From: Cycas panzhihuaensis
Taxonomy: Eukaryota; Cycadophyta
Assembly (NCBI GenBank): GCA_023213395.1
Contig: CM041465.1
Coordinates: forward strand, 110,925,741-110,989,740
DNA: 64,000 bases
Reading direction: 5' to 3'
Under the pieces are notes generated by a model, which worked only from the letters and a program-made list of their open reading frames with translations, searched no databases and was not told where the DNA came from. Position numbers and translations under genes: made by a program. Shown piece after piece: positions 36,013-48,100 of this stretch. Position 1 is the stretch's first letter. Each line of letters begins with the position of its first letter.

Positions 36013-36427
36013 TATTAAGAAACTTTCCAAGGTTAATAGAATAAGAACATCCAATCACATAGAGAGGGTTAATGCTAAAGTCATAGTTGCATGATTAAGG
36101 AAGAGAAGGTTAAGGATAATTACTAATTCATATACACAAGCCTCATATCTCCACCAATGGGATTATAGGGACCATATTCTACTAATAATATGATAGAGTT
36201 AATGGCCATTTTTATTTATATAAGGCCAATAATTGTAAAAATAACTCTTATGTTATTTTATTATCTTTTGAGATCATATGAGAGTACATCTTATCTTTCA
36301 GTCATTATTAAGCTTTCTTACACTCCTTTAATGTAATTATGATATTGAGTCCTTAATAAAGATCTTCAAACTCTTAGTTTTCTTAAAAAGTATTCTTTAT
36401 ATGTAACCCATGAATCATATCATTACA
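36013..36427 (+). repeat. 3' LTR of element A
   Basis: It pairs with 6,574-6,985. Its first dinucleotide has decayed from TG to TA, it ends TTACA, and tgcat follows, matching tgtat before the 5' LTR at four of five bases. Confidence 0.8.
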
Positions 36428-37464
36428 TGCATGTTCCTATGAAAGTATTACTATGCATGATATAAGCCAATCAATAAGAGATATTCAAATTTCACTAGGG
36501 ATAGGAAGGCTTGACTTGTATAATAATTTTAGATAGCTAAAAAACTTTATAAATTCATGAATTTTATAAGAAAATATAATGGGATAGATAAATGGAACTT
36601 GAGATAGAAGGCTTTCTATTGGTTTAGTAATTAGTCTAAGAGAATAGATTGGATGTATTCTTAGGTATACTTTCAAATATATTTCCTTATAGAATTTGGT
36701 ATAAATCATTTAAGAAATTGGTGGAATCATGACTATAGTAACCTTAAGCATTTTAAGGATAAATGTTAATGGGATGACTATGTACATAGAAGAGCTTGAA
36801 GAAGAACTAACTAATATACTTAAACCAAGTATAAAACAATCTATTTATGAGAAATTTAATGAAGAATCATAATCAAGAAAATAAAAATAAATCTTAGAGT
36901 ACTGTAAATAATAAATAACAAAAATAAAGTAGTACATTATATTAAATAGTTTTCCATTTCTATTAGTAGTCTTATAGTTCTTCTAGAATTTCCATTTCAT
37001 ATAGCTCTAGATAATCTCATGTTCTCCATTTATTAAGAAGTGTTAGTAGATACAAAATCCAAGTTCCACAATTGTAACTTTTTCATTAGCAAAATAATAG
37101 TTCCCTTTGAGATTACCTATTTTTTATCCTTGTCATGCTATGATTTATCTAATAGGAAGTTTTCTCTTATTACCTTAATGTTACCTTTTCTCTTTTTTTC
37201 CTCTACTTCTCCTATCATTTGGATTATATCCTTCTTATCATTATGAAATTTTATTTTCTATTTTATTTCTCCACCTCCCAATCTACCTCATAATTGGTGT
37301 GCTTTGGTTAGGTCTAGGTTACGTACCCCTTGATGACATTATGTTTCATCTATTTCAAGTCTATGTCAAAAGATAAAGAGGCTTATGGAAACCTAATGAC
37401 CACCTTTACAAACTTATAAGAAGGAGCCTCAGCTTGCTTATATCATTTAATTTAGATATGTGAG
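36428..37464. other. AT-rich spacer between the two nests
   Basis: About 1 kb of AT-rich sequence without a recognisable gene or repeat. Its last five bases, gtgag at 37,460-37,464, would be one side of the target duplication of element D; the other side is outside the window. Confidence 0.45.
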
Positions 37465-40400
37465 TGGAATCACACCTATGGGGTAATAACCACACTCGAT
37501 TAAGATTAGATCAATCGACAAAGAGTTTCAGAAACTAAGATTAATCCAACAAGTGAAGGAGATCACTTGCAAAGGGTGTCTTCATGTTAGAATGCAGGTT
37601 TGAGACTCGCGAATGGCACATAACTCCCTTCTAGGTAGCTTGACTTTAGTTTGTAGGGTGGAAGAATTGAGGGATATCGTTGGTTTCCTAAGTAACCTCA
37701 AGGGATAGGCCCTCTTGCCCTTGGATGGGTGAATGAGGGAGGTGAAATAAAGTAAGGGAATAGCTCCTCGCATAGGATAAAAGGGGTGAGAGAAATGTAC
37801 TCAATAAAACAATGAGGGTAGTGTGCACTTGTAGAAAGGAGGTTAGATGACCAACCCACGAGTGAAACCAACCTAAGGGGTATGCTAAGGATACCTAGCT
37901 AAGATAGGCATGACAAAGACTAAGGGGGAGTGACCTAAAGGGAAGGTCTTCTTTAGGTCACTATACCCAAGGTGGACTTGGGGATATGAGGCAACGGTGA
38001 AAAAGGTTTCAACTGTTCCACGTATGAGAGGTTATGCTTTGTATGTGAGGGTGGAGTGATGAATATAATGTTGTGTTTTTTTTTCAAATAGAAAGAAAAT
38101 CACAAAATGAATGCACTTTTGTTTACTCACTAGTACAATAACCTCACTCTCCTTTTACTTTTGAATGGAAGAAGATAAAGGGGCTAGCCAAAACATTGTG
38201 AATGTGTATGTAAGTGATGCAAGGCTAAGTAGAGCCTTATGTAACAAGTAAGAATGCAAATGGATGCATCTTCTACTTTATGCACTTTCCTAAATGAGTA
38301 AGCAAAACAAGTATGTACAAATGGTATATGCAAGTTTATTTCTCCCCAAACAAGTAAACAAACTTTAAGCATGAGAAAATAAGCGATGAGAAGAGAGGAG
38401 TGGCATACCTAGAAAAAATGCATGGCTAGATGAGTGTGTTCCCTTGTGTTGCACTCACCTTCCTCTTTCCTTTACCCAAACATAAGTAACGTGATGTGGT
38501 GACACTAGGGGGTTTACTTACCTTCCCTAAATTGAAAGGAAAATGGCAAAAAAGAAAGGAGGAAAATACTATATAAAAGACTTAAGATCATATGGGAGAG
38601 AAAGAAAAAGACGTACCTGAATTGATGCGCTTTCGTCCTCCTCCATATACAACAAAGAAGGAACCTATAATCAAAGGGTGTTTCCCTTTCCCAAGGGGTT
38701 GCTAGGGAACAAAATGTATATGTGTATGAAGTTCATAAAATAATACAAGGCAAATACCCTAACCAAGAGAAATTTTGCATTAGGAACCAATCTTTAACTT
38801 TTCTCTATGTAAGGAAGACAAGAAAAGAGAAGGAAGGTGGTTAGGCTCAGAATGGCTAACCCCCAAGACACATACCTACACACTGTCTAAGCACATAAAT
38901 AGAAAGTAAAGACAGTATAACAAGAGTTAAATTCATGGGTGGTAGGTTATAATAAAGTTGCAAATATTGCTAATGTTGTAAAAGTTATGATGTGCAACCT
39001 TTGCAACCTCCAAACTAATCTAACACCCAAAGGCAAGGTAGGGTCTGAGTAGGGGCTATAATTCTTGCCCATGTAAGGCTTACAAATTTGGACCAAGCAC
39101 AACAATAGGCTATGTATGTTGCTTCTAGTGGTGGCCTCTCTTCTGGGATCTCTTTGCTAACCCAAGGGAAGCATGGAGGAGAAAGAGGAAAAGGGGAGAA
39201 GGGGATTGCCCTTGAGAAGAAGGCCTGCTAGGTTCTAGAACCCACATTGAATCCTTTCACTTGCTCTTTGGGACCTCTTCCTTACTGCCTCCTTAGAGAG
39301 ACCGGGGAAGATCTGGAAGGAATGGTGGACAGAAAAGGAAAGAGGGGGGTATGCCTCCTATGTGCAATAAAAAACTGAGAAATGAAGGGTGTCATAGGGT
39401 ATTACAACCACTTTTAAACAACTTAAAAGGAACAAAATGAAATGAGGGGGAAAGAATACCTACTATAGATATATTAGGAGCTAATCTACCTAAAAAAATA
39501 GGAGAGAAGGGTAGGCCTGCAAGGTTTGTAGGTGAATCCCTATGGAGGCTACAAAATATGAAGAGAAAGTTTGATCAAAGTGTGATGCTTATGCTAGGAG
39601 GTGAGCTTGGAAAGTTTCCTTCTTGACACAGCCTTATCTCAAGCTTACTACTACATATTTGGGGCTACAAAGGGCTAATATTAAGCTAAAGTGCTGGTAC
39701 ACCATAAGTGTTATAAGGTGCCTCTGTAAGAGATGACCTGTGTGAATAAAAGAGGAGATGGGAGAGAGTGGAAGAAGAGGAGGAAATGAGGAATTTTTTG
39801 TGTCTTAAACCTAACCTTAGCTCAATTGAGTGTTTAAGGTTCAGATGGGGTTGGGAATATGCATCTAACATCTGGCAATTTGTAATAAATGCAAAAATTT
39901 CCATGATAAATTTTAAAAAATAATTTATGATAGTCGCCTCGCAACAAACTTCATAGTATCATGAAGTTTATCACAGTACCATGATCTTCATCATGGTGTG
40001 GCAGTAACATAACTAAAATAAGAGGTAAAAGAGGTAGGGAGCCCAAAAAGGAGAGGTACTCTAGGCCTAGGAAGGTATGACACTCTGTCTAAGTGGTTGG
40101 GGATAGTCATGGGACCAAAATGACCTATGTTGGGTGAAGTACCAAAGACATAAAGCTCCAAAAAGGATGATAACTGAATGAAAATACATCAATGACACCT
40201 AGGCAAGATGCTAGAGGTTGAGGTATGGCGACAGAGTTGTGAGTGGACCACAAGGGCTAATCAGTACTTGGAATGATGTGGAGACTTGTAGGAGGGTCAT
40301 GGAGTGCCATTGAGATCAATATCCCTAGATCATCATAGGCTGAAATGATATCATACGGCATGATCAAGAAATAGATGCATAATGATCATGCAAATAAACC

Positions 40401-40531
40401 AGTCAATCATACAATAAGATAAAGAGGTGCTTCAATTTACCTTTCTAGAATTGACCAAGGTAAAGGATAGAAGCGTACCTATACTTACCTGAGTCGACTC
40501 ATCTATACTCATTCCCAGTAGCTAGGAAACA
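37465..40531 (-). repeat. 3' LTR of element D
   Basis: On the minus strand it starts TGTTTCCTAGC after the polypurine tract and ends GATTCCA, the same ends as in B, with similarity to B's LTRs throughout. Confidence 0.84.
39946..39969 (-). repeat. Hairpin pair in the LTR of element D
   Basis: aaacttcat (39,946-39,954) and atgaagttt (39,961-39,969) pair perfectly over nine bases. A second hairpin follows just after it, ccatgat-cttc-atcatgg near 39,982. They resemble the hairpin in intron 1 of the antisense gene. Confidence 0.6.
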
Positions 40532-40541
40532 CTGCCCCCTT
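40532..40541 (-). other. Polypurine tract of element D
   Basis: On the minus strand it reads AAGGGGGCAG, directly followed by the TG of the LTR. This is where plus-strand DNA synthesis is expected to start. Confidence 0.75.
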
Positions 40542-40604
40542 GGCAGTAGAGCCTCATTGCTCGGAAGCATAATGTGATGGTGAATGTCGTTAATAAAATG
40601 TTAG

Positions 40605-40606
<2 letters not shown>

Positions 40607-40648
<42 letters not shown>
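40607..40648. repeat. (AT)21 microsatellite before the polypurine tract of element D
   Basis: A 42-bp AT dinucleotide run. Shorter AT runs lie at the matching place in B (27,150-27,161) and E (53,457-53,472), so it grew from an inherited seed. Confidence 0.9.
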
Positions 40649-40655
<7 letters not shown>

Positions 40656-41039
40656 CAAACAATCATAATGATGGTATGAGCTAAAGGTATCGGCGAGTAT
40701 CATGGTGGAACTCGTGGGCATAGAGATGAGTGAGAGGCGACAAAACGGTTGCCTGTGCATCATTCTATAGTTGACAGGTAATGATAGAGATGAGAGGGGA
40801 TGCCCCCCATCACATGGGTGTAAACCAACTAGCAATGGCAATCTGACCATAGTTGAGTAAATGCTATGGAAAATATACATGAAATAGAACTAGAGTAATC
40901 AAAATTTAGTGCTAGAAGTGGCACAGGTAGTAGGATGAAGAGACAAACCTAGTGGTCAACATAGTTTAACCTCATTAGCAGCTAGCTTTCAGAGTTGTGA
41001 ATATATCGCAACAATAGTAGAAGGAGATGACCCAAAACT

Positions 41040-41490
41040 TGGGCACTTGGGCAACCAAATAAGTTTCTTAAGAGGGATCATCAAGGAGAGGGAGGCGACA
41101 CTCAAAAATGAGACAAACAAGGCTATACGCCTCAACGTTGCGATCCCAAGGCATATGCCAAATGTCAATCGATGGGAAATGAGAGAAAAAGGATCTAGTA
41201 GTCAAAGTGAGGGCTCTCAGGCATGGGCAATGCACCTAGTAGACCTGGGTGTGATGTGACATAATGACCTAGGTGTCGTAAAAGAGGATGATAGGTCCAT
41301 AATAAAAGTAGAGCATATTAGTGAGAGTCTTAATAACAATGGTGTATTTAGCTTTGTTATTCATGGCTGCAGGAAGGAAGACTTTGGAATGCATGCAGTC
41401 ATACCCAAAGGGGTCACAGAGAATCTGCGCAGTGGTAGAAGGGCCTGGGCTACTGCGGCTTCCACCATTGGTGAAGATGAGTAATGTCAT
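41040..41490 (-). pseudogene. Second RNase H of element D
   Basis: The frame beginning near 41,490 reads FTNGGSRSSPGPSTTAQIL, NNKAKYTIVIKTL and LFYDT, then after stops HMPWDRNVEAYSL near 41,100. It lines up with the RNase H in B and E. The first Asp is Asn, as in B; the Glu of NNxAEY is Lys and the last Asp is gone, so it is catalytically dead. It points away from the antisense gene, the two starts being about 570 bp apart. Confidence 0.7.
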
Positions 41491-42059
41491 GGTGGAGGGA
41501 ATAAAGATCTCGATAGGGAGAATTGAGGAAAAAGAGTGCTGATAAAGGTGATCAGTGAAAAGTATTCAATGGGGTGAAACAGTCATGAGGGACTTAATTA
41601 GCTATCGATAGAGGCCATAAAGGGTAGGAGGACCCAAGGATGAGGCTACCGAAGGATGAGGAGACTAACCCAGTAGATGGGAAGGAAATGGCAGTGAAAA
41701 AGCCCCTCTAGTATCCCAAAGGTCACTGAAAGGAGTAAAGTGTGGTCCTAGATAGAGAGGGCACTTCCTTTAGGAGCCCCAAAGGCATGAACGAGTGGTA
41801 AAATTAGGTTCAAGATGATGAAATAAGCCAAATGAGTATAAACACGAGTATGTATAAGTATGGTGTGTAAATCAAGGCAGAAGGGGCCTCGTAAGAACTG
41901 GACGACTTGCCATAAATGTGCTTAAGAGGGAGAAAAAGAAGGCTATAGAGGCAAAAGGGGGGATGGACCTAGAAGGAAAAGGTTGTATAGGGAAGGAGAT
42001 GGTCCCAAGGGTTGTGGTGGTAGGAAGAAAGGAGGAGGTGTTTATCAAGGCACCCCCCC
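41491..42059. other. Divergent intergenic region, element D
   Basis: No gene. It separates the second RNase H from the antisense gene. The conserved block gtttatactcatttgg lies in minus orientation near 41,830-41,845. Confidence 0.5.
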
Positions 42060-42066
42060 TATATAA
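42060..42066 (+). promoter_or_regulatory. TATA box of the antisense gene in element D
   Basis: CCTATATAAGGAAAA lies here, as in B and E. It is 191 bp upstream of the predicted end of exon 1 (42,251). Confidence 0.7.
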
Positions 42067-42227
42067 GGAAAACTAGGTGGAAACATGATTCATTTTCACA
42101 GGCTTACGATTAATCTAGAGCCCTTTCCCTTATATAGTAGAGCACTGCCTGATTTCAAAGACATGTGGAGAGAGATCAGACCATCCGATAGGGGCAAGGA
42201 GATAGTCATTCAGACCGAGATGACGAG

Positions 42228-44038
42228 ATGGCAGTAGCGAGGCCAGATCCAGTGAGTGGATCATCCCCTACCCTTTCCATTTCATCAATTAAAGTGCATG
42301 TGTATTTACTACTTTTTAGAGTGATTTTAATCCCCTTAAGGATGAATTGGGATCTCCTAAAGCTTAAATTGGGTCTAGAAAGAGGAAGGACCAGGGTATT
42401 AGGCATCCCTGGTCCCAGTGGACCTAGCCTAGGCCCACTAGAACAAAAAAACTTAGTTTTTTTGGAGGGTTTTCCCTCCCTTTGAGAGGGGCATGGCTAG
42501 CCCCACGATAAAGATTATGGTGCTACAAAATTTGCCATGGGGCTACTGAGATTATGCTGAAAACTCGGTAGGGCTCCTACTAAACTTTGCAGTACCATAG
42601 AGTTTACCATGGGGAAAAGGCCTATAAACTAAAAAAAATAAGGTGCCAAACCTAAATAGGAGGGGATGAGAGGTAATCCTAAGGATGGGCAGGCAGACAC
42701 GGAGGTATCTTGACTAGTTTTTAGATGTTTGATAAGTGGTTATTGTGGTGGACAACTATGAAAATATTGGAGTTGTAATGATGAGCTTCATAGAGATGAT
42801 GGCTCAATGAGATCAATGGATACTCAGGAGGTGCAGTTTATTGAAGGTCATCTAGACACCATATTATGCTTTAGATCAAAATCTACTAGTTGAAATTGTC
42901 TCGTATTGGGATCATAAGTGGTATGTATTTCACCTCCCCCAAGTAGGGGACATTACTATCATACTAAGAGACATCTGGAGGATCCTAGTAGTACTATCAG
43001 GAGGAGCACTAACATTGCTAGGAGCGTCACCTAGCAACGATGTTATGCATAGGGAGGTAGCCACATTCTTTATGGGCTAGGATAGATGGAAGAGGCATGG
43101 GATACCTATACAGAGCATGGTCATGCCATACATTCCTCGGGTAAGGAAATTGATCACATTAGGTATTCTATTCTGGATCTTCCAGAAATAGAACTACAAA
43201 GATATTTCCTATGGTTAGATGCATACAGTGAGGAGATGTGAGGCCATGGAGAGGATGGATTAGGCCACCCTGATAGTGGAAAAGATGATTTCCCAGTTGG
43301 ATGCTATTAGGGTGATAGGGAAAGGAGGTTTTTCTTACAACACACTACTGCAGTCGTAGTTTTTTTATTACTTTAGAGTAATGGAACTGATAGAAGGACC
43401 ACACCTTATCTCAGTGTGGGCTTCCATGGTCCATAGGTGGCAGACTCAATTTAGGGGACCGAGGATCAAGCACATGTATAACACTTAGTGGAGGTGACAT
43501 CACTAGACCTCCTCACCATGATAGATTATACATCAGATCTATATAGAGGGATGAGGTGGGATAGTGATGATGAGGTAGGTGGAGTAGGAGGTAGTCCTGG
43601 AGGAGATGATGATGATGGTGATGATGGAGGTGATAGGACAGGTTTATCAGGAGTAGCAGGTGATGAGGCAGGTTTATTAGGGACTATAAGAAGAGAGGCA
43701 GGGCCTTCAAGAGCTATAGGAGGAGAGGTAGGTCCTTCATGAGCTGCAAGGGGAGGTAGGCCACCCCGCACACCAATTAGGAGGGTAAGGATAGTAGGGA
43801 GAGCCTGGGTAATAGTAGCAGTCATAGTTGAAGAGGGTGGAGGTGCCCTGGTAGGGCAGGAGATAAGCAAGATGGTACTAGAGGAGGAGGAGGTACCATC
43901 AGTCACGAGTGAACTTGAGGAGGAGGTGGTCATCTAAGTCAAGGAGCCAATAGTACCAGGAGATGAGACACTACCTTCCCTGTTATCTTTCAACCATTAG
44001 GTATCTAGATGTTTTGTTTTGATTTGGTTTTGTTTGGA

Positions 44039-44076
<38 letters not shown>

Positions 44077-44709
44077 GTATGTATATGTATATACTAACGT
44101 ATGGCGTGTTTAACTTTATAGGAGTAGTAAAGATGGGGAGGTTGGTTAAGGTGGTAGTCTAGGAGATGTTCCCTTAGGCCTACATGGAGGGGTAACCTCC
44201 CATCAAGGCAGGAGGGAGTCATAACTGACAGGGTCTCATACAACGTCATTTATCCCACTAGTCAAGGCTAGGAATGTGTGGGTAGCAGAGTCCCAAGAGC
44301 ATCAGGCGAGAGTGGGACAGTTACAAGGAGAGCTAGATGGGACCCATGTAGAGAGAGATATCCTACGAGGTTAGGTCCAAGCATTGGAGGCTTAAGGAGG
44401 AGTAGGTGGGGATGCAAAGAGTCATATTAGAGTGATTGTACTGGAGGAGCGACTCAAGTGATGGACGAGAGGCTCTGAGGAGTAGAGGGTGAGAGAGATC
44501 ATATACAAGCATGATACGATCAATTGGTGGATCAGGTGGCATCGAGGTTGTCACAGAGCAGGACTCATACCCACATGATGGTAGTGACCCTGAGGAGGCC
44601 TTGGGATGAGGGGAGTGATGTAGGGAGCTCCTAGAGCCATAGGAGGAGCTTAAGAGGGATGTGGTCCTATAGAGAGGGATCACATCAACTAGGAGATAAT
44701 GAGCCATGA
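42228..44709 (+). pseudogene. Antisense gene of element D: plant-mobile-domain-like protein with coiled-coil end
   Basis: Exon 1 (42,228-42,251) encodes MAVARPDP. Intron 1 is 42,252-42,735, with donor GTGAGT; the acceptor AG has become AA. Exon 2 (42,736-44,000) has YVFHLPQVGDITII near 42,930, HREVATFFMG, MVMPYIPRVRKLITLGIL and QLDAIRV, then the frame 43,488-43,742 with LDLLTMIDY, an acidic GGDDDDGDDGGD run and AGP/AGL repeats. Intron 2 (44,001-44,121, GTATCT to TATAG) holds a microsatellite. Exon 3 (44,122-44,709) is rich in charged and Gln residues and ends SLRGMWS, REGSH and a TGA. A one-base deletion near 43,990 puts exons 2 and 3 out of phase relative to B. The family assignment is tentative. 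Confidence 0.65.
44039..44086 (+). repeat. Compound (AT)n(GTAT)n microsatellite in intron 2
   Basis: An AT run at 44,039-44,064 is followed by about six GTAT units. It lies wholly inside the predicted second intron, which is longer here (121 bp) than in B (about 88 bp) or E (73 bp). Confidence 0.85.
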
Positions 44710-45490
44710 GTAGAGGAGTGCTAGAGAGAAAAGTGTATTTAGTTTTGATTTGGGAAAGCACCAGACCTCCATGGAGTCACCATATGTTACCACATGATTA
44801 TACTCCTCCCTGTAAGGATTCTAGCTTCCCGTAGATGATGTACCATACCATTTATACGATATAACATATTATGATTTTTTATGTATATAGACAGGGCTAT
44901 TGATCGCCCATTTGATATATGATGGTGTGTGATGATACATGATGATGTATTGTGTTACATTTATTTTTGTATGTATATTTGTGTGTACATGTGTATGAGG
45001 GTATACAGGTGCACGTGAAGCTATAGATCATGATGATTTTGAGTTGATTATTATATAATTTATGTTATAGGATTGTTTGAGTTGCGCATGCTTCCTCCCA
45101 TGTAGGGTCATACTCTTAGTAGGCACACATGATCACCACGAGCATCGGTGATAGACATTTGTGGGGCTAGGAGATAGTGGGTTGTACATGTCCAATGTAG
45201 GAGCATAGTAGAATATGCAAAGGAAGCACTAGCAGTAAATGGAGTACCGATACTCAAGCATGCCATCCTAATTGGGGAGTGTTTCCAGGCTCAAGAGCGA
45301 TAGGGACAACACACACAACTAAGAGGACTAAGCTCCCAGGAAAAGGGGAATAAGAGGTCTTATGGGAGGAACCCAAAAGGAGCAAGAAGGCCACCCTAAA
45401 CCACCATTCCACCTATGATTAAGGGGAATGGGGATGCGCTTAAGATGGTAGTTTAGGCTTATTTTAGAATGAGATAAGAGAGAGAAGTGG
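44710..45490. other. Convergent 3' region between the antisense gene and integrase, element D
   Basis: No coding motif. It corresponds to 14,704-15,484 in B and should contain both transcripts' 3' ends. Confidence 0.5.
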
Positions 45491-48100
45491 TCATACATAA
45501 AATTTCTTTAGGAACTTTCCATTAACGACCTTCTCAAATTTAAGACCTTCTAAGGTTACAATCCTATAAGCACTGTTATTGAGGCTCTCGAGAACAACAG
45601 AGGGGCCAACCCATTTAGGTCTAAACTTAGATAAGTGATCATGGAGATATTCCAACTTGAGGACATGGTCCCCAGGATGTAAAGGTCAGGGGCGAAGACA
45701 CTTATCATACATCCTATACGCCCTGGCTTTAGAAGTGAGATTTGCTTAGTAAGAAATCATGCATTTCTCATCTAAGGCCTTGAGGTCTAAGAGGCGAGCA
45801 TGGAAGAGAGACTCTTCATTGACAAGACCCCGAAGGGAGACTCATAAGGAGGGAGTCTCCACCTCTAATGGGAGAACCTACTCTGTTCCATATACTAGGG
45901 AGAACAGGGTCATTCCCACAGTTATGCAGATAGATATGTAATATGCCCAAAGAGCAGAAGGGAGTTAAAGGTACCAATCTTTTTGAGATCGAGTGACGGT
46001 TTTCTTTAAGATGTTTATAAGGGTTTTATTAAATGTCTCAGCTTAGTCATTGGCCATAGGGTAATAGGGAGAGGAGGTTTTGTGAGAAATTTTAAATTTC
46101 TCACAAAGCTCATCCATCTCCTTATTATAGAAAGGAGTTCTATTATCTGTGATTAGGACATCAGAGATTCAAAAATGACAAATGATGTGCTGGTAGATGA
46201 AGGTAGCTATCATCTTGCCAGAAGTAGAAGATAAAGGGATCGCCTCAACCCATCTAGTGAAGTACTCTATTGCAATCCAGATGAACTTGTGCTACGATGA
46301 AGAAGGCAGAGATATAGCTCTAATATAGTACAACCCCTATTAGGAGAAGGGCCATGAAGATATGACAAGATGAAGGACCTTGAAAGGCAAGTGGAGGATG
46401 TTGGCATGCTCTTGGAACCTCCAACATCTCAAGGTATAGGCGTTAGCATCCTTAAAAAGGGATGGCCAATAATACCCCATATGAAGAATCCTTTGGGCTA
46501 TGGATTGGCCCCCAAAATGACCCCTACAAATGCCACTGTGGCATTCATGAAGTATTTCATCCCCTTTGCTAGGGTTGATGCAACAGAGAAGGATCCTATC
46601 AAAGGATCTCTTGTATAATACTTCTCTCATAAGCAAGTATTACCTGGCAGTAGCCTGAATACACGACCTGACCTTGTTGCTGGCTTTGGGATGATACTAT
46701 CGCTTGGTGAGGTATCGTACAATATCTCCATACCACTTGCTATCAGTAAGTGGATGAGAAGGAGAATCTTGAATGGCTAAAATAGGCTCATCAAGCAAAG
46801 AATCATCGACAAGAGTATTAGAAGGGTTTGTGAACGGTGTGTCAGTAAGTTGCTTGGTCACTACCATCCCTTTCTTTGATTTCCTATTGAAAATCTAGAG
46901 ATCAAACTCCTGAAGGAGGATGGCCCACTTGCCAGTCCTACCTGTAAGGTTAGACTAGGTTAATAAGTATCTTAGGGGATCAGATTGAATGATCACCCGA
47001 GTAGTGTTCCTGAGCAAGTAGTACCTAAACTTCTTGGTAGCATACACCAAGGAGAGGCACTCCTTCTCAATAGGTGAGTAATTAATCTCAGTAGCCATGA
47101 GGGTACAATTGATGAAGTAAATAGCCCTTTCAGCTCCTAAATCATCCTCTTGGGCTAGCAAGGCACCTAAGGATTCATCGATAGCCGAAGTGTAGAGAAG
47201 GAATGGTTTGTTAAAGAGAGGGAAAACCAATGTTGGGGTGGAAGTGAGGGCTTCCTTGAGCTCTTCAAAGGCTTGTTGGGCCTTTGAAAACCAAACAAAT
47301 GGGGCTCCTTTCTTTAACAAGTTGGTAAAGGGTTTGGCATTTATGGAAAATTTTGCTAGGAAATGCCTAAGAAATCCAAGCATACCCAAAAATGATTTGA
47401 TCTATCATTAGGTTTTAAGAGGAAGCATGTTAAGGATGGCCTTCACTTTATCTGGGTCAATTTGGATCCCTTGCTTTGAAATAAGGAAACCGAAGAGTTT
47501 TCCAGATATTATGGAAAATACGCAATTGAAAGGGTTGAGGCTTACATGGTATTTGTGACATCGTGTGAAGATGGTTGGTAAATTAGAAGGATGGTAGGCC
47601 CTAGTACATGAAAGACCCATTATATCATCCATGAAAACCTCTAAGGTTATATTAATAAGGTCATAAAAGATGAATTACATTTCCCTTTAATAGGTGGCAC
47701 CAACATTCTTTAGCCCAAAGGGCATCGCCTTATAGGTGAAGGTCCCCCAAGGGGTAATGAAGACCGTCTTATGGTGGTCTTCAAGAGAAATTTGGATTTG
47801 GTTATAGCCTGAGAAGCCATCCATTAAGGATATAACTTCAAAACTAGTAGTTCGATCAGTGATTTAATTGATGAAGGGAAGTGGGAAGTTATCCTTAGGA
47901 TACACATTGTTTATGTCACAGAAATCAACACATATCCTAATTGTCCCAGTCTTTTTAGCAACTAGGATAATGTTGGATACCCACTTCGGGTAGTCAATAG
48001 AAGTGATTAACCCCACATTTAGGAGTTTTTCAACTTCCATCTTGACAACAATTAAAAGTTTGGGATGAAGAAAGAACTATTTTTTACGCACAAGGTGAGC
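45491..48100 (-). pseudogene. pol: RT, RNase H and integrase of element D
   Basis: RT (about 48,100-47,500) has ICVDFCDINNVYPKDNFPLP, MDGFSGYNQI, TPWGTFTYKAMPFGLKN and the active site VFMDDI (47,624-47,629), the wording of Tat/Athila RTs. RNase H is at 47,389-46,955 (IDESLGALLAQE, IEKECLSLVYATKKFRYYL). Integrase runs from about 46,640: HECHSGICRGHFGG and YYWPSLFKDA form the zinc finger, whose last Cys is Phe. In the core the first Asp is Tyr (GLYYIRA), the second is kept (LITDNRTPFY) and the Glu is kept (AETFNKTL). The GPY/F-type tail ends at TGA 45,491-45,493. Stops and small gaps make it inactive, but it shows what B and E have lost. Confidence 0.85.

Larger units (their letters stand above)
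6574..36427 (+). mobile_element. Element A: old Ty3/gypsy (chromovirus-like) retrotransposon split by element B
   Basis: Two related direct repeats of about 412-415 bp bound it (6,574-6,985 and 36,013-36,427). A Met-type primer site follows the first. The flanks are tgtat and tgcat, a 4-of-5 target duplication. Removing element B (7,145-30,316) leaves about 6.7 kb, a normal size for a short-LTR gypsy element. The pol order, protease then RT then integrase with a GPY-type tail, is the gypsy order, and the end of pol resembles a chromodomain. It is AT-rich and heavily broken, the most decayed element in the nest, as expected since B inserted into it. Confidence 0.8.
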
